From positions 62,001 to 126,000 of the forward strand of contig NZ_NJDE01000010.1 of NCBI RefSeq assembly GCF_002205895.1: DNA of 64,000 bases, written 5' to 3'. The stretch is from Saccharibacillus sp. O23. GTDB lineage: Bacteria; Bacillota; Bacilli; Paenibacillales; Paenibacillaceae. The translations under genes were made by a program, and so were the position numbers. Shown here piece by piece: positions 34,939 through 45,400 of the stretch (its first letter is position 1; every line of letters starts with the position of its first letter). The notes below the pieces were generated by a model, which was given only the letters and a program-made list of their open reading frames with translations, was not told where the DNA came from and made no database searches.

Positions 34939-36444
34939 TTAGCTGCAGGCGCAGTTCAATACCGGTTTGCGCGCGGCGCTCGTCTCGTCGAGACGGGTAA
35001 CCGGCGTCGTGTACGGAGCGTTGAGCAGCAGCTCCGGATTTTCTTCCGCTTCTTTGGCGATGCGGATCATCGTGTCGATAAAGCCGTCGAGCGTTTCTTT
35101 GCTTTCCGTCTCCGTCGGTTCGATCATGATGCATTCTTCGACGTTGAGCGGGAAATAGATGGTCGGCGGGTGGTAGCCGAAATCGAGCAGCCGTTTGGCG
35201 ACGTCGAGCGTGCGCACGCCGTGCTTTTTGAGGCCGCTGCCGCTCATGACGAATTCGTGTTTGCAAGGGCCGGCGAACGGCACTTCGTAATGGTCTTTCA
35301 GGCGGGCCATCATGTAGTTGGCGTTCAGCACGGCGCATTCGGATACGCGGCGCAGACCTTCCGGACCGTAGGTGCGGATATAAGCATAAGCGCGGACGAG
35401 GATGCCGAAGTTGCCGTAATACGCTTTGACGCGGCCGATCGAAGTCGGCGACGGAGCGGCGAAGCCGTACGAACCGTCTTCGAACTTCTCGACGATCGGA
35501 GCCGGCAGGTAAGGCGTCAGAATCGACTTCACGCCGACCGGACCCGCGCCGGGACCGCCGCCGCCGTGAGGCGTGCTCATCGTCTTGTGCAGATTCAAGT
35601 GGACCACGTCGAAGCCCATATCGCCCGGGCGGGTGATCCCCATGATCGCGTTGGAGTTGGCGCCGTCATAGTAGAGCAGGCCGCCCGCTTCGTGCACGAT
35701 CTCCGCGATCTCGAGAATTTGTTCTTCGAACAACCCTAACGTGCTCGGGTTGGTCAGCATCAGCGCCGCGGTATCGGAACCGACGGCCGCTCTCAGCTTG
35801 TCGAGATCGACCATGCCTTTGGCGGTCGACGGAATGGTCACCGTCTCGAATCCGGCGACGGTGGCGCTGGCCGGGTTGGTACCGTGCGAGGAATCCGGCA
35901 CGATGACTTTGGTGCGGTGTTCGCCGCGCGCTTCGTGATAGCTGCGGATCATCATGAGACCCGTCCATTCGCCGTGCGCGCCGGCGGCCGGTTGAAGCGT
36001 GACGGCATCCATGCCGGTGAGCGCGGCCAGATCGCTTTGCAGCGTATGCATCAGCTCCAGAGCGCCTTGCACGCTCGATACCGGTTGGTAAGGGTGGATC
36101 TTGGCGAAGCCGGCGTAACGAGCCACGTCTTCGTTGATCTTCGGATTGTATTTCATCGTGCAGGAACCCAGCGGATAGAAGCCGTTATCCACGCCGAAAT
36201 TGCGGCGGGAGAGTCCCGTATAATGACGGATCACGTCGACTTCGTACACTTCCGGCAGAGCGGCGGCATCGGCGCGCTTGAATTCGGCCGGCAGCCAGTC
36301 CGCGGCTTCCGCTTCGTCGAACGGCACGTCGCATTCCGGCAGGGAATACGCGACGCGGCCCGGTTGGCTGAGTTCGAAGATCAGGGCGCAGTCTTCTTTG
36401 GCCGCCGTATCGAGTGCCGGTTTCAGATCAAGGCTCGTATTCAT
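34939..36444 (-). CDS. gcvPB: Glycine dehydrogenase (decarboxylating) subunit 2
   Basis: The PLP-carrying half of the split P-protein of the glycine cleavage system, 501 aa. The PLP lysine is Lys287 in [32 protein letters not shown] and [13 protein letters not shown] are conserved P-protein blocks. It works with GcvPA to decarboxylate glycine and load the aminomethyl group onto lipoyl-GcvH. Its start overlaps the gcvPA stop (ATGA), indicating coupled translation. The protein ends with a CAC-type dicysteine. Confidence 0.96.
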   Translation of the reverse strand: MNTSLDLKPALDTAAKEDCALIFELSQPGRVAYSLPECDVPFDEAEAADWLPAEFKRADAAALPEVYEVDVIRHYTGLSRRNFGVDNGFYPLGSCTMKYNPKINEDVARYAGFAKIHPYQPVSSVQGALELMHTLQSDLAALTGMDAVTLQPAAGAHGEWTGLMMIRSYHEARGEHRTKVIVPDSSHGTNPASATVAGFETVTIPSTAKGMVDLDKLRAAVGSDTAALMLTNPSTLGLFEEQILEIAEIVHEAGGLLYYDGANSNAIMGITRPGDMGFDVVHLNLHKTMSTPHGGGGPGAGPVGVKSILTPYLPAPIVEKFEDGSYGFAAPSPTSIGRVKAYYGNFGILVRAYAYIRTYGPEGLRRVSECAVLNANYMMARLKDHYEVPFAGPCKHEFVMSGSGLKKHGVRTLDVAKRLLDFGYHPPTIYFPLNVEECIMIEPTETESKETLDGFIDTMIRIAKEAEENPELLLNAPYTTPVTRLDETSAARKPVLNCACS

Positions 36445-37796
36445 AGACTTCCCTCCAAAATTTCCGCGAAGCGGTCGATGTCTTCCTTGGAACGTCTTTC
36501 GGTAACGGCGATCAACATGGCAGGGCCCAGTTCCGGATAATCGCGGGACAGATCGTAACCGCCGATGAATCCTTCTTCGAGCAGTTTTTCGTTCAATTCG
36601 TTGAGATCCGTACCTTCGGGCAGCGACAATACGAATTCGTTGAAGTATGGAGCTTGGAAAGCGAGTCGGACGCCTTGAATCGAGCCGAGCTGCTTGGCCG
36701 CGTAATGCGATTTCTTCAGATTAAGGTCGCAGACGTCGATCATGCCTTGACGGCCCATGACCGACAGATACACCGAAGCGGACAGCGCCAGCAGCGCTTG
36801 GTTCGAGCAGATGTTCGAAGTCGCTTTGTCGCGGCGAATATGCTGTTCGCGGGCTTGCAGCGTCAGCACGAAACCGCGTTTGCCGTTCTTGTCGGTCGTC
36901 TGGCCGACGATACGGCCCGGAATCTTGCGCATCAGCTCTTTGGAGACGGCGAAATATCCGCAGGTCGGTCCGCCGTACGAACCGGAGATGCCGAGCGGCT
37001 GCGCGTCGCCGACGGTGATGTCCGCGCCCAGCTTGCCCGGCGCTTCCAGCGCGCCGAGCGAGAGCGGATTCGCGCTCACGACCATCAGGCCTTTGTGCGC
37101 GTGGATCAGATCGCCGATCGCGCGAACGTTCTCGACGGCGCCGAAGAAGTTCGGCGACTGCACCAATACGGCGGCGGTATCGCCGTCGATCAAGCCTTCG
37201 AGCTGGGCCAGATCCGTGACGCCGTTGTCGAATCCGACTTCGACGACTTCGATGCCCAGGCCGTAAGCGTAGGTGCGCACGACTTCGCGGGTCTCCGGAT
37301 GCACGGTAGCGGAGATGACGATCTTCTTGCGGCGGGTCGCGCCGCCGGCCAGCGACGCGGCTTCGGCCATCGCCGTCGCGCCGTCGTACATGCTCGCGTT
37401 GGCGACTTCCATGCCGGTCAGTTCGCAGATATACGATTGGAACTCGAAGATCGCTTGAAGTTCGCCTTGGCTGACTTCGGGTTGATACGGCGTATAAGCC
37501 GTATAGAATTCGGAACGGGAGATCACGTGGTTGATGACGACCGGAACCTGATGGTCGTACAGCCCCGCGCCGAGGAAGCTGGCGTAACGGTCGCTGTCGG
37601 CGTTCTTGCCCGCCAGATTCGTCATATGGCGCAGCAGTCCGGCTTCGTCCAGCGCGGACGACATCGGCAGCGTGCCTTGGTAACGGACGTTTTTCGGAAT
37701 GTCGACGAACAGGTCTTCGATGTTTTCGGCGCCTACGGCGGCGAGCATCTCGCGTTCGTTCTGTTCGGTCATCGGAATATAACGGTGTTTCTTCAA
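36441..37796 (-). CDS. gcvPA: Glycine dehydrogenase (decarboxylating) subunit 1
   Basis: The N-terminal half of the split P-protein, 451 aa, forming an alpha2beta2 enzyme with GcvPB. It starts with the family sequence [17 protein letters not shown]. Other conserved blocks include [20 protein letters not shown] and [22 protein letters not shown] 37796 is the start: it overlaps the gcvT stop (TTGA) and has SD AAGGGAGTGA. The Met codon nine residues later lacks an SD. It is the middle gene of gcvT-gcvPA-gcvPB. Confidence 0.96.
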   Translation of the reverse strand: MKKHRYIPMTEQNEREMLAAVGAENIEDLFVDIPKNVRYQGTLPMSSALDEAGLLRHMTNLAGKNADSDRYASFLGAGLYDHQVPVVINHVISRSEFYTAYTPYQPEVSQGELQAIFEFQSYICELTGMEVANASMYDGATAMAEAASLAGGATRRKKIVISATVHPETREVVRTYAYGLGIEVVEVGFDNGVTDLAQLEGLIDGDTAAVLVQSPNFFGAVENVRAIGDLIHAHKGLMVVSANPLSLGALEAPGKLGADITVGDAQPLGISGSYGGPTCGYFAVSKELMRKIPGRIVGQTTDKNGKRGFVLTLQAREQHIRRDKATSNICSNQALLALSASVYLSVMGRQGMIDVCDLNLKKSHYAAKQLGSIQGVRLAFQAPYFNEFVLSLPEGTDLNELNEKLLEEGFIGGYDLSRDYPELGPAMLIAVTERRSKEDIDRFAEILEGSL

Positions 37797-38956
37797 GGCG
37801 TCTTCACTCCCTTATCGGATTGGGCTTGTTCGCCCGCGATCAATGCTTTGTGAGCCGGCGTGTTCTTATAAAAAGGAGCTTTGACGACTTCCGCTTTGAG
37901 CTTCTTGCCGCGAATCTCGACTTCGACCTGCGTGCCGAGCGGCGCGAATTCCGCGTCGATCAACGCGAGCGCCAGATTGCGCTTGAGCGTCGGCGACTGG
38001 GTGCCGGTCGTGACTTCGCCGATCCGACGTTCTCCGGCGAAGACCGGATAGTGCGAACGCGCGATGCCGCGGTCGATCATCTCGAGGCCGACGAGCTTGC
38101 GCGGCACGCCCGCTTCTTTTTGGGCGGCCAGCGCTTCGCGGCCGACGAAATCGCCTTTGCCGAGCTTCACGAAGTAGCCGAGGCCCGCTTCGAGCGGCGT
38201 GATGTCCGCCGACAGCTCCTGTCCGTACAGCGGCAGCTTCGCTTCGAAGCGCAGCGTGTCGCGCGCGCCGAGACCGCACGGCAGCAGACCGAATTCTTCG
38301 CCGGCGGCGAGCAGGGAACGCCAGATTTCGGCCGCGCCCGCGGCGGAGACGTACAGCTCGTAGCCGTCTTCGCCCGTATAACCGGTACGCGAGATCAGCG
38401 CCGGCACGTCGCCGACCGAAGCCTGCGCGATAAAGCGGAACGGCTGAAGTTCTTCGAGGCCTTCCGTATCCGACACTTTGCGCAGAATCTGCGCGGCGGC
38501 CGGACCTTGCAGCGCGATCAGCGCGGTGTCGCTCGACACGTCGCGGAATTCGAGGCCTTCGGGCAGATGCGACTTGATCCATTCCGCGTCTTTGTCCAGA
38601 TTGCCGGCGTTGACGACCAGCATGTAAGAATCCGCGCCCAAGCGGTACACGATCAGATCGTCGACCACGCCGCCGTTCTCGTAGCACATGAACGTGTAGA
38701 CGGCTTGTCCGTCTTCCAGCGCCGCGATGTCTCCGGTCGTCAAGGAAGAAATGAAGTCGCAGACGCCGGGGCCGCTAAGCAGAAATTCGCCCATATGCGA
38801 GACGTCGAACAGTCCGGCGCGTTCGCGCACGGCCTCGTGTTCTTTCTGGATGCCGTAGAACTGCACGGGCAGCTCCCAGCCGCCGAAGTCGATGCAGCGA
38901 GGTTCTCCGGTCTCCGCGTACAGCGGATAGAGCGGGGTTCGCTTAAGGGAAGTCAT
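37793..38956 (-). CDS. gcvT: Aminomethyltransferase (glycine cleavage T-protein)
   Basis: Releases ammonia from aminomethyl-lipoyl GcvH and makes 5,10-methylene-THF. The 387-aa protein has the family start RTPLYPLYAETGEPRCIDFGGWELPVQ, the folate-site segment RAGLFDVSHMGEF, SRTGYTGEDGYELYV and the C-terminal GEVTTGTQSPTLKRNLALAL. ATG 38956 has SD AAGGAGA. It is first in the gcv operon, about 130 bases downstream of a tandem glycine riboswitch. Confidence 0.97.
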   Translation of the reverse strand: MTSLKRTPLYPLYAETGEPRCIDFGGWELPVQFYGIQKEHEAVRERAGLFDVSHMGEFLLSGPGVCDFISSLTTGDIAALEDGQAVYTFMCYENGGVVDDLIVYRLGADSYMLVVNAGNLDKDAEWIKSHLPEGLEFRDVSSDTALIALQGPAAAQILRKVSDTEGLEELQPFRFIAQASVGDVPALISRTGYTGEDGYELYVSAAGAAEIWRSLLAAGEEFGLLPCGLGARDTLRFEAKLPLYGQELSADITPLEAGLGYFVKLGKGDFVGREALAAQKEAGVPRKLVGLEMIDRGIARSHYPVFAGERRIGEVTTGTQSPTLKRNLALALIDAEFAPLGTQVEVEIRGKKLKAEVVKAPFYKNTPAHKALIAGEQAQSDKGVKTP

Positions 38957-39021
38957 CGTTTAACCGTCTCCTTCGTAATCGATTTTTCAGTCGTCGTATT
39001 CGAATATCCGGCATCGCCGCG

Positions 39022-39101
39022 CAAAAAAGGACAGGTCCTCAAAGACCGGCCCCGTTTCCGTGTAAAGAAACGTCAGGTCCGATCTTAGAGGCTCTGTCCT
39101 T
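39022..39101 (-). terminator. Riboswitch expression-platform terminator of gcvT
   Basis: On the minus strand AAGGACAG (39094-39101), the conserved 3' end of the second aptamer, is perfectly complementary to CTGTCCTT (39027-39034). That arm runs straight into a T tract (39023-39028). Aptamer folding and terminator formation therefore compete for the same bases, predicting an ON switch with glycine. Confidence 0.6.
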
Positions 39102-39318
39102 GATACCTGAGAGTTACCCCGCCGCGTCGGCAGGTTTCCCCTTGGGTGATCCGCCTGCGAGCTTCGGCTTGTCGCTGCCGTTCGCGCGGATGCTCTCCAG
39201 AGTGGCGTCCGGCAAAGGTCCTTTTGCCTGAGAGATTCACCGCTGCGCCTCCGGCGCTTCGGCTTACTCCTTCGGCGGCACCCGCGGGCGACGTTCGCTC
39301 CGGTGCTCTCTCCCTGTG
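39088..39318 (-). promoter_or_regulatory. Tandem glycine riboswitch
   Basis: Two consecutive glycine aptamers on the minus strand. The first runs about 39318-39213 and has GGAGAGAGC at its start and CTCTCAGGCAAAAGGACC at its end. The second runs about 39203-39088, has CTCTGGAGAGC at its start and CTCTCAGGTATCAAGGACAG at its end. These are the hallmark conserved strands of the gcvT RNA family. It lies upstream of gcvT-gcvPA-gcvPB, as in other Bacillota. Confidence 0.94.
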
Positions 39319-39387
39319 CTTTCACTCGCCTATGCGAATGTCGTCGAACATGGTTTTGCCAAATGCGGATCAAATGCTTTATCCTAA

Positions 39388-39417
39388 TTATTAAGGGATG
39401 GCCCCCGTCGTTGTCAA
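39388..39417 (-). promoter_or_regulatory. Likely promoter of the gcvT operon
   Basis: On the minus strand an exact TTGACA (39412-39417) is followed at 17-18 bases by an AT-rich, poor -10 (TTAATA/TAATAA, 39388-39394). It lies about 70 bases upstream of the first aptamer. Confidence 0.5.
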
Positions 39418-39455
39418 CAGAAGTTTGAATTTTACGAAAAATATTGTGAGGAACA

Positions 39456-39484
39456 TTGACACACCAATTTGGCTGCCGTAAGCT
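39456..39484 (+). promoter_or_regulatory. Possible promoter of gcvH
   Basis: An exact TTGACA (39456-39461) with a poor TAAGCT -10 (39479-39484) at 17 bases. It is divergent from the gcvT promoter, and its transcript lacks the riboswitch. Confidence 0.4.
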
Positions 39485-39567
39485 AAAAACGCGGAAAAAT
39501 CCCGAACATACTAAAGTTTTTACCTGCCGAATATTCGGTAATACATTGAAATGGAGCGAAGCGGACA

Positions 39568-39960
39568 ATGAGCGAAGTGAAAGCGGGCTTGTGGTATACC
39601 AAGGATCATGAATGGGTGGAGAAGTTGGAAAACGGCAATCTGCGTCTGGGCATCACGGATTTCGCGCAGCATCAGCTGGGCGATATCGTGTTCGTCGAGC
39701 TGCCTGCGGAAGGAAGAACCGTATCGGCAGAAGAAGAAGTCGGTTCGATCGAGTCGGTCAAGACCGTATCGGAACTGTTCTGTCCGGTGGGCGGCACGGT
39801 GGTCGCTGTCAACGAAGCGCTGGATGCCGAGCCGGAACTGGTAAACGGCGCGCCTTACGGCAACGGCTGGATGATCGAGATTCAACCGGACGGCGAAGCG
39901 GAAGGGCTGCTTGCCGCTTTGCTCACGCCGGAACAATACGAAGCCGAAAATCAAGACTGA
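39568..39960 (+). CDS. gcvH: Glycine cleavage system H protein
   Basis: Lipoyl carrier of the glycine cleavage system and, in Bacillota, a donor in lipoate relay. The 130-aa protein has the lipoylated Lys65 in GSIESVKTVSELFCPV and the family start YTKDHEWVEKLENG. ATG 39568 follows SD GGAGCGAAG. It is transcribed divergently from gcvT-gcvPA-gcvPB and outside the riboswitch transcript, so it may be controlled separately. A terminator follows. Confidence 0.97.
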   Translation: MSEVKAGLWYTKDHEWVEKLENGNLRLGITDFAQHQLGDIVFVELPAEGRTVSAEEEVGSIESVKTVSELFCPVGGTVVAVNEALDAEPELVNGAPYGNGWMIEIQPDGEAEGLLAALLTPEQYEAENQD

Positions 39961-39992
39961 GATCCGCGTTCGAGAACGCGAGATCCGCTGCG

Positions 39993-40017
39993 GCCTGCGC
40001 GAATGCGCAGGCTTTTT
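39993..40017 (+). terminator. Terminator of gcvH
   Basis: An 8-bp perfect stem (GCCTGCGC with GCGCAGGC), a GAAT loop and five T residues. A second small hairpin (CGCGTTC/GAACGCG) precedes it. Confidence 0.85.
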
Positions 40018-40131
40018 CTCGTATAGCGGATTGTCACGACCTCGAGGCTAGTTTAAAATCGAGAGTAAGAAGACAGGCATAAGCCTGTACGGACGACAGA
40101 CAATCCGGGCAATCCGAAGGAGGAGAACGGT

Positions 40132-40983
40132 TTGACGGCAAAAACGGCGCTTGTGACAGGCGCGAATTCGGGAATGGGTCTGGCGACTTCGATCGAACTG
40201 GCGGATCGGGGTTATCGCGTATTGATGGCCTGCCGCAGCCGGCAGCGCGGCGAAGAAGCGCTGCGGCAAGTCGAAGCGGCGGGAGGTTCGGGTTCGGCGG
40301 AACTGGTTCTGTGCGATCTGGCGGACCTCTCGTCGATCCGGCGTTTTGCGGACGACGTGCACGGACGGACAAGCCGATTGGACGTGCTGATCAACAACGC
40401 GGGCGTCGTCAGTCCGAAACGGCAGGAGACGCGGGACGGTTTCGAACTGGCGCTCGGCGTCAATCATTTGGGACATTTTTTGGCGACGAATCTGCTGCTC
40501 GACTTGATTCGGGAATCCGAAGCGGGCCGGATCGTGGTCGTGGCGTCCGGCGCGTACAAAGCGGGACGGATCGATTTCGACGATCCGCATCTGCGGGAGC
40601 GTTATAACGTGATCCGCTCGTACGGGCAGTCCAAACTCGCGAATATCCTGTTCGCCCGCGAATTGGCGCTGCGCGTCTACGAAGACGGAGTGGCGGTCAA
40701 CTCTCTGCATCCCGGCGCGGTGCTGACGCAGCTCGGCGTCAATCGCGGAACGGGCTTCGGTCAAGGCGTTTACCGCGCGCTGGGCAAGCTTCCGGCTTTT
40801 CAGACGCCGGAAGAAGGCGCCTCGACGGCCGTGTACCTCGCGGATAGCCCGGAAGTCGAAGGCATCTCGCGCGAATACTTCTACCGCAGCCGTCCGCATC
40901 GCCTCGACCGCAAAGCCGAAGACGACCAAACGGCGGCTCGTTTATGGGCATGGAGCGAACGCGAAGTCGGCTTGATTCCGTAA
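40132..40983 (+). CDS. Short-chain dehydrogenase (retinol dehydrogenase-like SDR)
   Basis: An NAD(P)-dependent oxidoreductase of 283 aa. The cofactor motif is TGANSGMGLATS, followed by the NNAG motif in LINNAGVVSP, the catalytic Ser in VVVASGAYK and the YxxxK in SYGQSKLANILFA. The arrangement resembles retinol-dehydrogenase-like SDRs; substrate unknown. TTG 40132 is the start, with SD AGGAGGAG 6 bases upstream. Its neighbours are unrelated metabolic genes. Confidence 0.86.
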   Translation: MTAKTALVTGANSGMGLATSIELADRGYRVLMACRSRQRGEEALRQVEAAGGSGSAELVLCDLADLSSIRRFADDVHGRTSRLDVLINNAGVVSPKRQETRDGFELALGVNHLGHFLATNLLLDLIRESEAGRIVVVASGAYKAGRIDFDDPHLRERYNVIRSYGQSKLANILFARELALRVYEDGVAVNSLHPGAVLTQLGVNRGTGFGQGVYRALGKLPAFQTPEEGASTAVYLADSPEVEGISREYFYRSRPHRLDRKAEDDQTAARLWAWSEREVGLIP

Positions 40984-40988
40984 AAGTT

Positions 40989-40996
40989 GATATAAT
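40989..40996 (+). promoter_or_regulatory. Extended -10 promoter for the acetyltransferase gene
   Basis: TGATATAAT (TG, one base, TATAAT ending at 40996) is an extended -10. No good -35 was seen. It begins a few bases after the SDR stop and 39 bases before the next start. Confidence 0.5.
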
Positions 40997-41034
40997 GTTA
41001 GATTTCATTACAGAACAGATAAAGAGGAGAAACC

Positions 41035-41571
41035 ATGATGACATCCAAAGAAACGACACCCGATATGCAAGTCGCGCCGACGATCGAATTGGCGACGATG
41101 AACGATCTGCCTGCTATCGTAGACATTTACAATTCGACCATCGCCGGCCGTATGGTCACCGCCGATCTGGAACCGATTACCGTCGAGAGCCGCCATGCTT
41201 GGTTCGAAGAACACGAACCGTCCCGCCGTCCGCTCTGGGTCATGAAGAAGGACGGCCGGGTGGCCGCATGGATCAGCCTGCAATCGTTCTACGGCCGTCC
41301 GGCGTACAACGCGACGGCGGAAGTAAGCATTTACGTCGACGAGTCGCTTCGGGGAACCGGGGCGGGCAGCCGGTTGCTGGAAAAAGCGATTGCCGAGAGT
41401 CCGGCTCTCGGCGTTAACACGCTGCTCGGTTTCGTGTTCGGACATAACGAACCGAGTCTGGGACTGCTTCGCAAATACGGATTCGAATCTTGGGGGCATC
41501 TGCCGCGCGTGGCCGTTTTGGACGGCATCGAAAGAGATTTGGTCATTTTGGGCTTGCGGCTGGGACAATAA
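41035..41571 (+). CDS. GNAT family N-acetyltransferase (phosphinothricin acetyltransferase-like)
   Basis: A 178-aa GNAT enzyme. The N-terminal part [18 protein letters not shown] and the acetyl-CoA-binding loop [18 protein letters not shown] match the Pat/YncA subgroup, which acetylates phosphinothricin, methionine derivatives or small amines. [18 protein letters not shown] is the typical C-terminal GNAT block. ATG 41035 or 41038 may be used; SD AAGAGGAG fits either. Its natural substrate cannot be told from sequence. A clear terminator follows. Confidence 0.88.
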   Translation: MMTSKETTPDMQVAPTIELATMNDLPAIVDIYNSTIAGRMVTADLEPITVESRHAWFEEHEPSRRPLWVMKKDGRVAAWISLQSFYGRPAYNATAEVSIYVDESLRGTGAGSRLLEKAIAESPALGVNTLLGFVFGHNEPSLGLLRKYGFESWGHLPRVAVLDGIERDLVILGLRLGQ

Positions 41572-41640
41572 AAGGTCGATTTCACAAGGAGCCGTACGGT
41601 ACCGGGACGGAATTTCCGCATCCAAGCGTCGCCAAAGCAG

Positions 41641-41673
41641 GAACGGAGCGTCGTCGGCGCTCCGTTCTTTTTT
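41641..41673 (+). terminator. Terminator after the acetyltransferase gene
   Basis: A 10-bp perfect stem (GAACGGAGCG with CGCTCCGTTC), a 7-base loop and six T residues. Confidence 0.9.
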
Positions 41674-41780
41674 CATAGGCGGTCAAACGGGTTATGGGTA
41701 TAAAGTGCGAAAACATTGCGTCCCTCGTGCTTTTTTCGTCCAAATATAACTAAGACAGGTTAACAAGGAAGGATAACGCC

Positions 41781-42470
41781 ATGAATGACCTGCACGATGC
41801 GATCAATCAAGCTTTTTCCCGATTCGACGAAGGCGACTTGGACGGAGCGGAGGCCTTATATCTGGCTTGCCTGAATCGTCTGGACGGAAGCAAAAGCGGC
41901 GCTTATCGAAGCATCATGCACGGGCTGGGATACGTGAAATGCGGACTCGGCGAATACGATTCGGCTCGTGCGATTTACGAAGAGTTAGCCGCTTTAGCCA
42001 GAGCCGGACAGGACCTTTTTCAAGAATCGATCGCGCTGCATCAGATCGGAATGGTCGAGCGTTTGGCCGGCCGTTACGAGACGGCGCTGCTTCGTTTCGA
42101 TGCGGAGTATGCGAAACTGATTGCTTGGAGACAAACGCTAGACGAACCTTCCGCTCCGCAGAATGAGCAGCAGTGGAATGCGCACGTATCGGCGAATGCT
42201 TACGAAAAAGGCTACGTCCGGCTCAAAGCGGGAAACGTGGTCGAAGCGGCCAAAGCGATGGCGCAGGCGCTCGAAGCTGCCAAATGGTCGGGCGATTCAA
42301 TCTGCCTGGCCTGCGCGTATCGCGGACAAGGGGAGATCGAGCTGGCATGCGGCGAATTCGATCGCGCGGCGCGGAATTTAGCGTCCTCGGCCGCCGCGTT
42401 CCGTTCCGCCGGCGACGAGCGAGGGGCACTCGAAGCGGAGCAGCTGGCAAAAAGCCAACAACTCAAATAA
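41781..42470 (+). CDS. Tetratricopeptide repeat protein
   Basis: A soluble 229-aa helical-repeat protein. At least three TPR-like units are visible (about 5-35, 45-80, 165-200), with patterns such as GDLDGAEALYLACLNRL, GEYDSARAIYEELAAL and GEFDRAARNLASSAAAF. TPR proteins act as protein-binding scaffolds; no enzymatic motif is seen. ATG 41781 has SD AAGGAAGGA. It lies 14 bases before the pullulanase-like gene, so the two are probably co-transcribed, but a functional link is only positional. Confidence 0.78.
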   Translation: MNDLHDAINQAFSRFDEGDLDGAEALYLACLNRLDGSKSGAYRSIMHGLGYVKCGLGEYDSARAIYEELAALARAGQDLFQESIALHQIGMVERLAGRYETALLRFDAEYAKLIAWRQTLDEPSAPQNEQQWNAHVSANAYEKGYVRLKAGNVVEAAKAMAQALEAAKWSGDSICLACAYRGQGEIELACGEFDRAARNLASSAAAFRSAGDERGALEAEQLAKSQQLK

Positions 42471-42484
42471 GGGGTGAACGAAAT

Positions 42485-45400
42485 ATGGCCGATATGCTGA
42501 GTTTTAACGATACATTGGACTGTCCCGATTTCGAAGCTTATCCTTACGGCGACCTGGGTCTGACGTTTTCCCCTCAATATTGCACGTTCAAAGTCTGGGT
42601 GCCCGGCGCGGAGAAAGTGCGGGTCGTGATCTACGAAGACGAGGGCGAATACGATAGCGCAGGACGAGTGAAAGACCATTCCGGCGGCCGCGAACTGACG
42701 ATGGAAGAAGACGAATACGGCGTGTGGAGTATCGTCGTGCCCGGCGATCTGGAAGGCCATTATTACATGTACCATATCACCTACAAGATCGGCGAACACG
42801 AGAACAGCCGTTACGTGGTCGATCCGTACGCCAAAGCGGCGTCGGCCAACGGTCAGCGCGGCGCGATCGTCAATATGCGGCGTACCGATCCGGAAGGTTG
42901 GGAGAATGATATGCGTCCGCCGCTGCGCCATCCGGTCGATTCCGTCCTCTACGAACTGCATGTCCGCGACTTCTCGGCTTCTCAGGACGCGAAGATGAAC
43001 CACTCCGGTCAATATCTGGCGTTTACGGAAAAAGGGATTCGGACGCGCGGAGGACAGAAAGTCGGCATCGACCACCTGCAGGAACTGGGCATTACTCACG
43101 TTCATCTGCTGCCCGTCTACGATTTCTGCACGGTCAACGAATGCGACGTCACGCCCGAAGCGTACAACTGGGGGTACGATCCGCAGAACTACAACGTGCC
43201 GGAAGGTTCGTATTCGTCCAACCCGCATAACCCGGAAGCCCGTATCCGCGAATTGAAAAAGTTGGTTCAATCGCTGCACGCTCACGGGATCCGCGTCGTG
43301 GTGGACGTCGTGTTCAACCATACGTTTTCCGTGGAAGACGGCCCCTTCGATCCCGTCGTGCCGGGGTACTTTTATCGCTTCAACAAATACGGCCAGCTCA
43401 GCAACGGCTCCGGCGTCGGCAACGAGTTGGCGACGGAACGGCCGATGGTCCGCAAATACATTCTGGACTCGCTGCTGTATTGGGCGGAAGAATACCATGT
43501 GGACGGGTTCCGCTTCGACTTGATGGGGCTGATCGATACGACGACGATGCGCACCATCGCTTCGGTGCTGCACGAGAAAGTCGATCCTTCGATCCTGATC
43601 TACGGCGAGCCGTGGACGGCGCTCGATTCGCCGCTGCGCGAATTGACGCTCAAAGGTTCTCAGCAGGGCGGAGGCTTCTCCGTATTCAACGACAACTTCC
43701 GCAACGCGATCAAAGGCGACGGCGACGGTTGGGGCACGGGCTTCATCAGCGGCGCTCCCGACAAAGAAGGCAGCATCGCGCAGGGATTGCGCGGATCGGT
43801 CCATGATTTCGCGGCGGAACCGGCGGAGAGCATCAATTACGTGACGGCGCACGACAACTTGATTTTGTGGGACAAACTGATCAAATCGCGCGGTTATTGG
43901 GAGCAGACGGGCTTCTTGTCTTTCGACAACGGCAAACCTTCGCAGGGGATGACCGTGGCGCAGGCGGTAGAGGTCAGCAAGCCATACGCGATGCTAAAAG
44001 GAGAAGATCCGCTGGATCACGATCTGGTCAAGCGGCAGTTGTTGGCTTACTCCATCTTGTTGACCGCGCAGGGCGTCCCGTTCATCAGTGCGGGCGACGA
44101 GATGCTGCGCAGCAAATTCGGCGATCATAACAGCTATCGGAGCCCCGATCTGATCAACGCGATTCGTTGGACCAACAAAGACCGATTCCATGCGGTAAAC
44201 GATTATATGCGCGGCTTGATCGATCTGAGGCGATCGCATCGCGCGTTCCGGTTGAAGACGCGACACGATATCGAAAAACATATGGACGTGTTCCGCATGC
44301 ACGGCGGGGTCGTCGGATTCACGCTGAACGATCATGCGGGCGGCGATCTGTGGAAAACGATCGTCGTGGTGCATAACGCTTCGGAATCGGAGCAGACGAT
44401 CGAACTGCCCGCCCGCGGCCGTCCGTGGAAGATCGTCGTGGACGGACGCCGGGCAGGTACGCGAGCGCTCGGCGAAGCGGCCGATTTCGTTCGGGTGCCG
44501 GCTTTGTCCAGTATGGTCTTGTATGACGAAGAAGACGATTACGTGCCGGAAGCGGCGCTGCTGGAATGGGAAAACATGCCGGGCGTCGTTCAGCCGGGCG
44601 AGAAGTTGTTCCTGCGCGCGACCGTGCGCGACCAACGCGGACGGCGCATGCCGGAAGCCGAAGTGTCGTACCATTCGTCCGATCCGGAGAAGATCATCAT
44701 CCGGCGCGACGGTTCGGCATGGACGATCGGAATGGGGCGCGCGCTGATCACCGCGGTATGCGGCGATATGCGCAGCAGCACGGCGCTGCTGATCGAACGT
44801 CGCACCATCCATCAGATCGGCATTTCGATCGAAGACGGCGTGCGCCGCCTGTATGTCGGACGAAGCCTCAAATTGAGCGCCGAACCGAAAGATCCGTTCG
44901 GCAATCCGATGTCGGCGTCCCGTCTGGAATGGCGTTCCAGCGACGTGGGAATCGCTACGGTCAATCAAGCGGGACGGGTGACCGGCATGCGGCCCGGCCG
45001 CGCGGTCATTTCCGTATTCGGCGAAGGCGTGCAAGCGCAGTTGGCGCTGGAAGTCCGCGAGTATACGCCTCGCCGGTTGATCTTGGAATACGAACGCGAA
45101 GACGGCGATTATGCCGGCTGGAACTTATGGGTCTGGGGAGCCGCTTTCGGCAGCCGGCGCGTCGATTTCGCGGACGTGTCGAACGGCGTCGCCGACGTGC
45201 TGCTCGAAGTGGCGCCGGACGTTCTCAGCTTGGGCTTTATCGTCCGGCACGAAGAATGGGAGAAAAAAGATATCGCGGCAGACCGCTATATCGATCTCGG
45301 CGCGATTACCGGCGATTGGGTGCGCATCCGGATTCGCAGCGGCGAATTCCGCGTCTCGGCGGAAGCGTTGGCCGAAGCCGATATACCGGCGCAGCAAGAG

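Noticed and set aside
42173-42484. Upstream in-frame extension of the pullulanase gene
   Set aside because: It overlaps the TPR gene in another frame and encodes Arg-rich sequence; ATG 42485 has a good SD and the expected family start.
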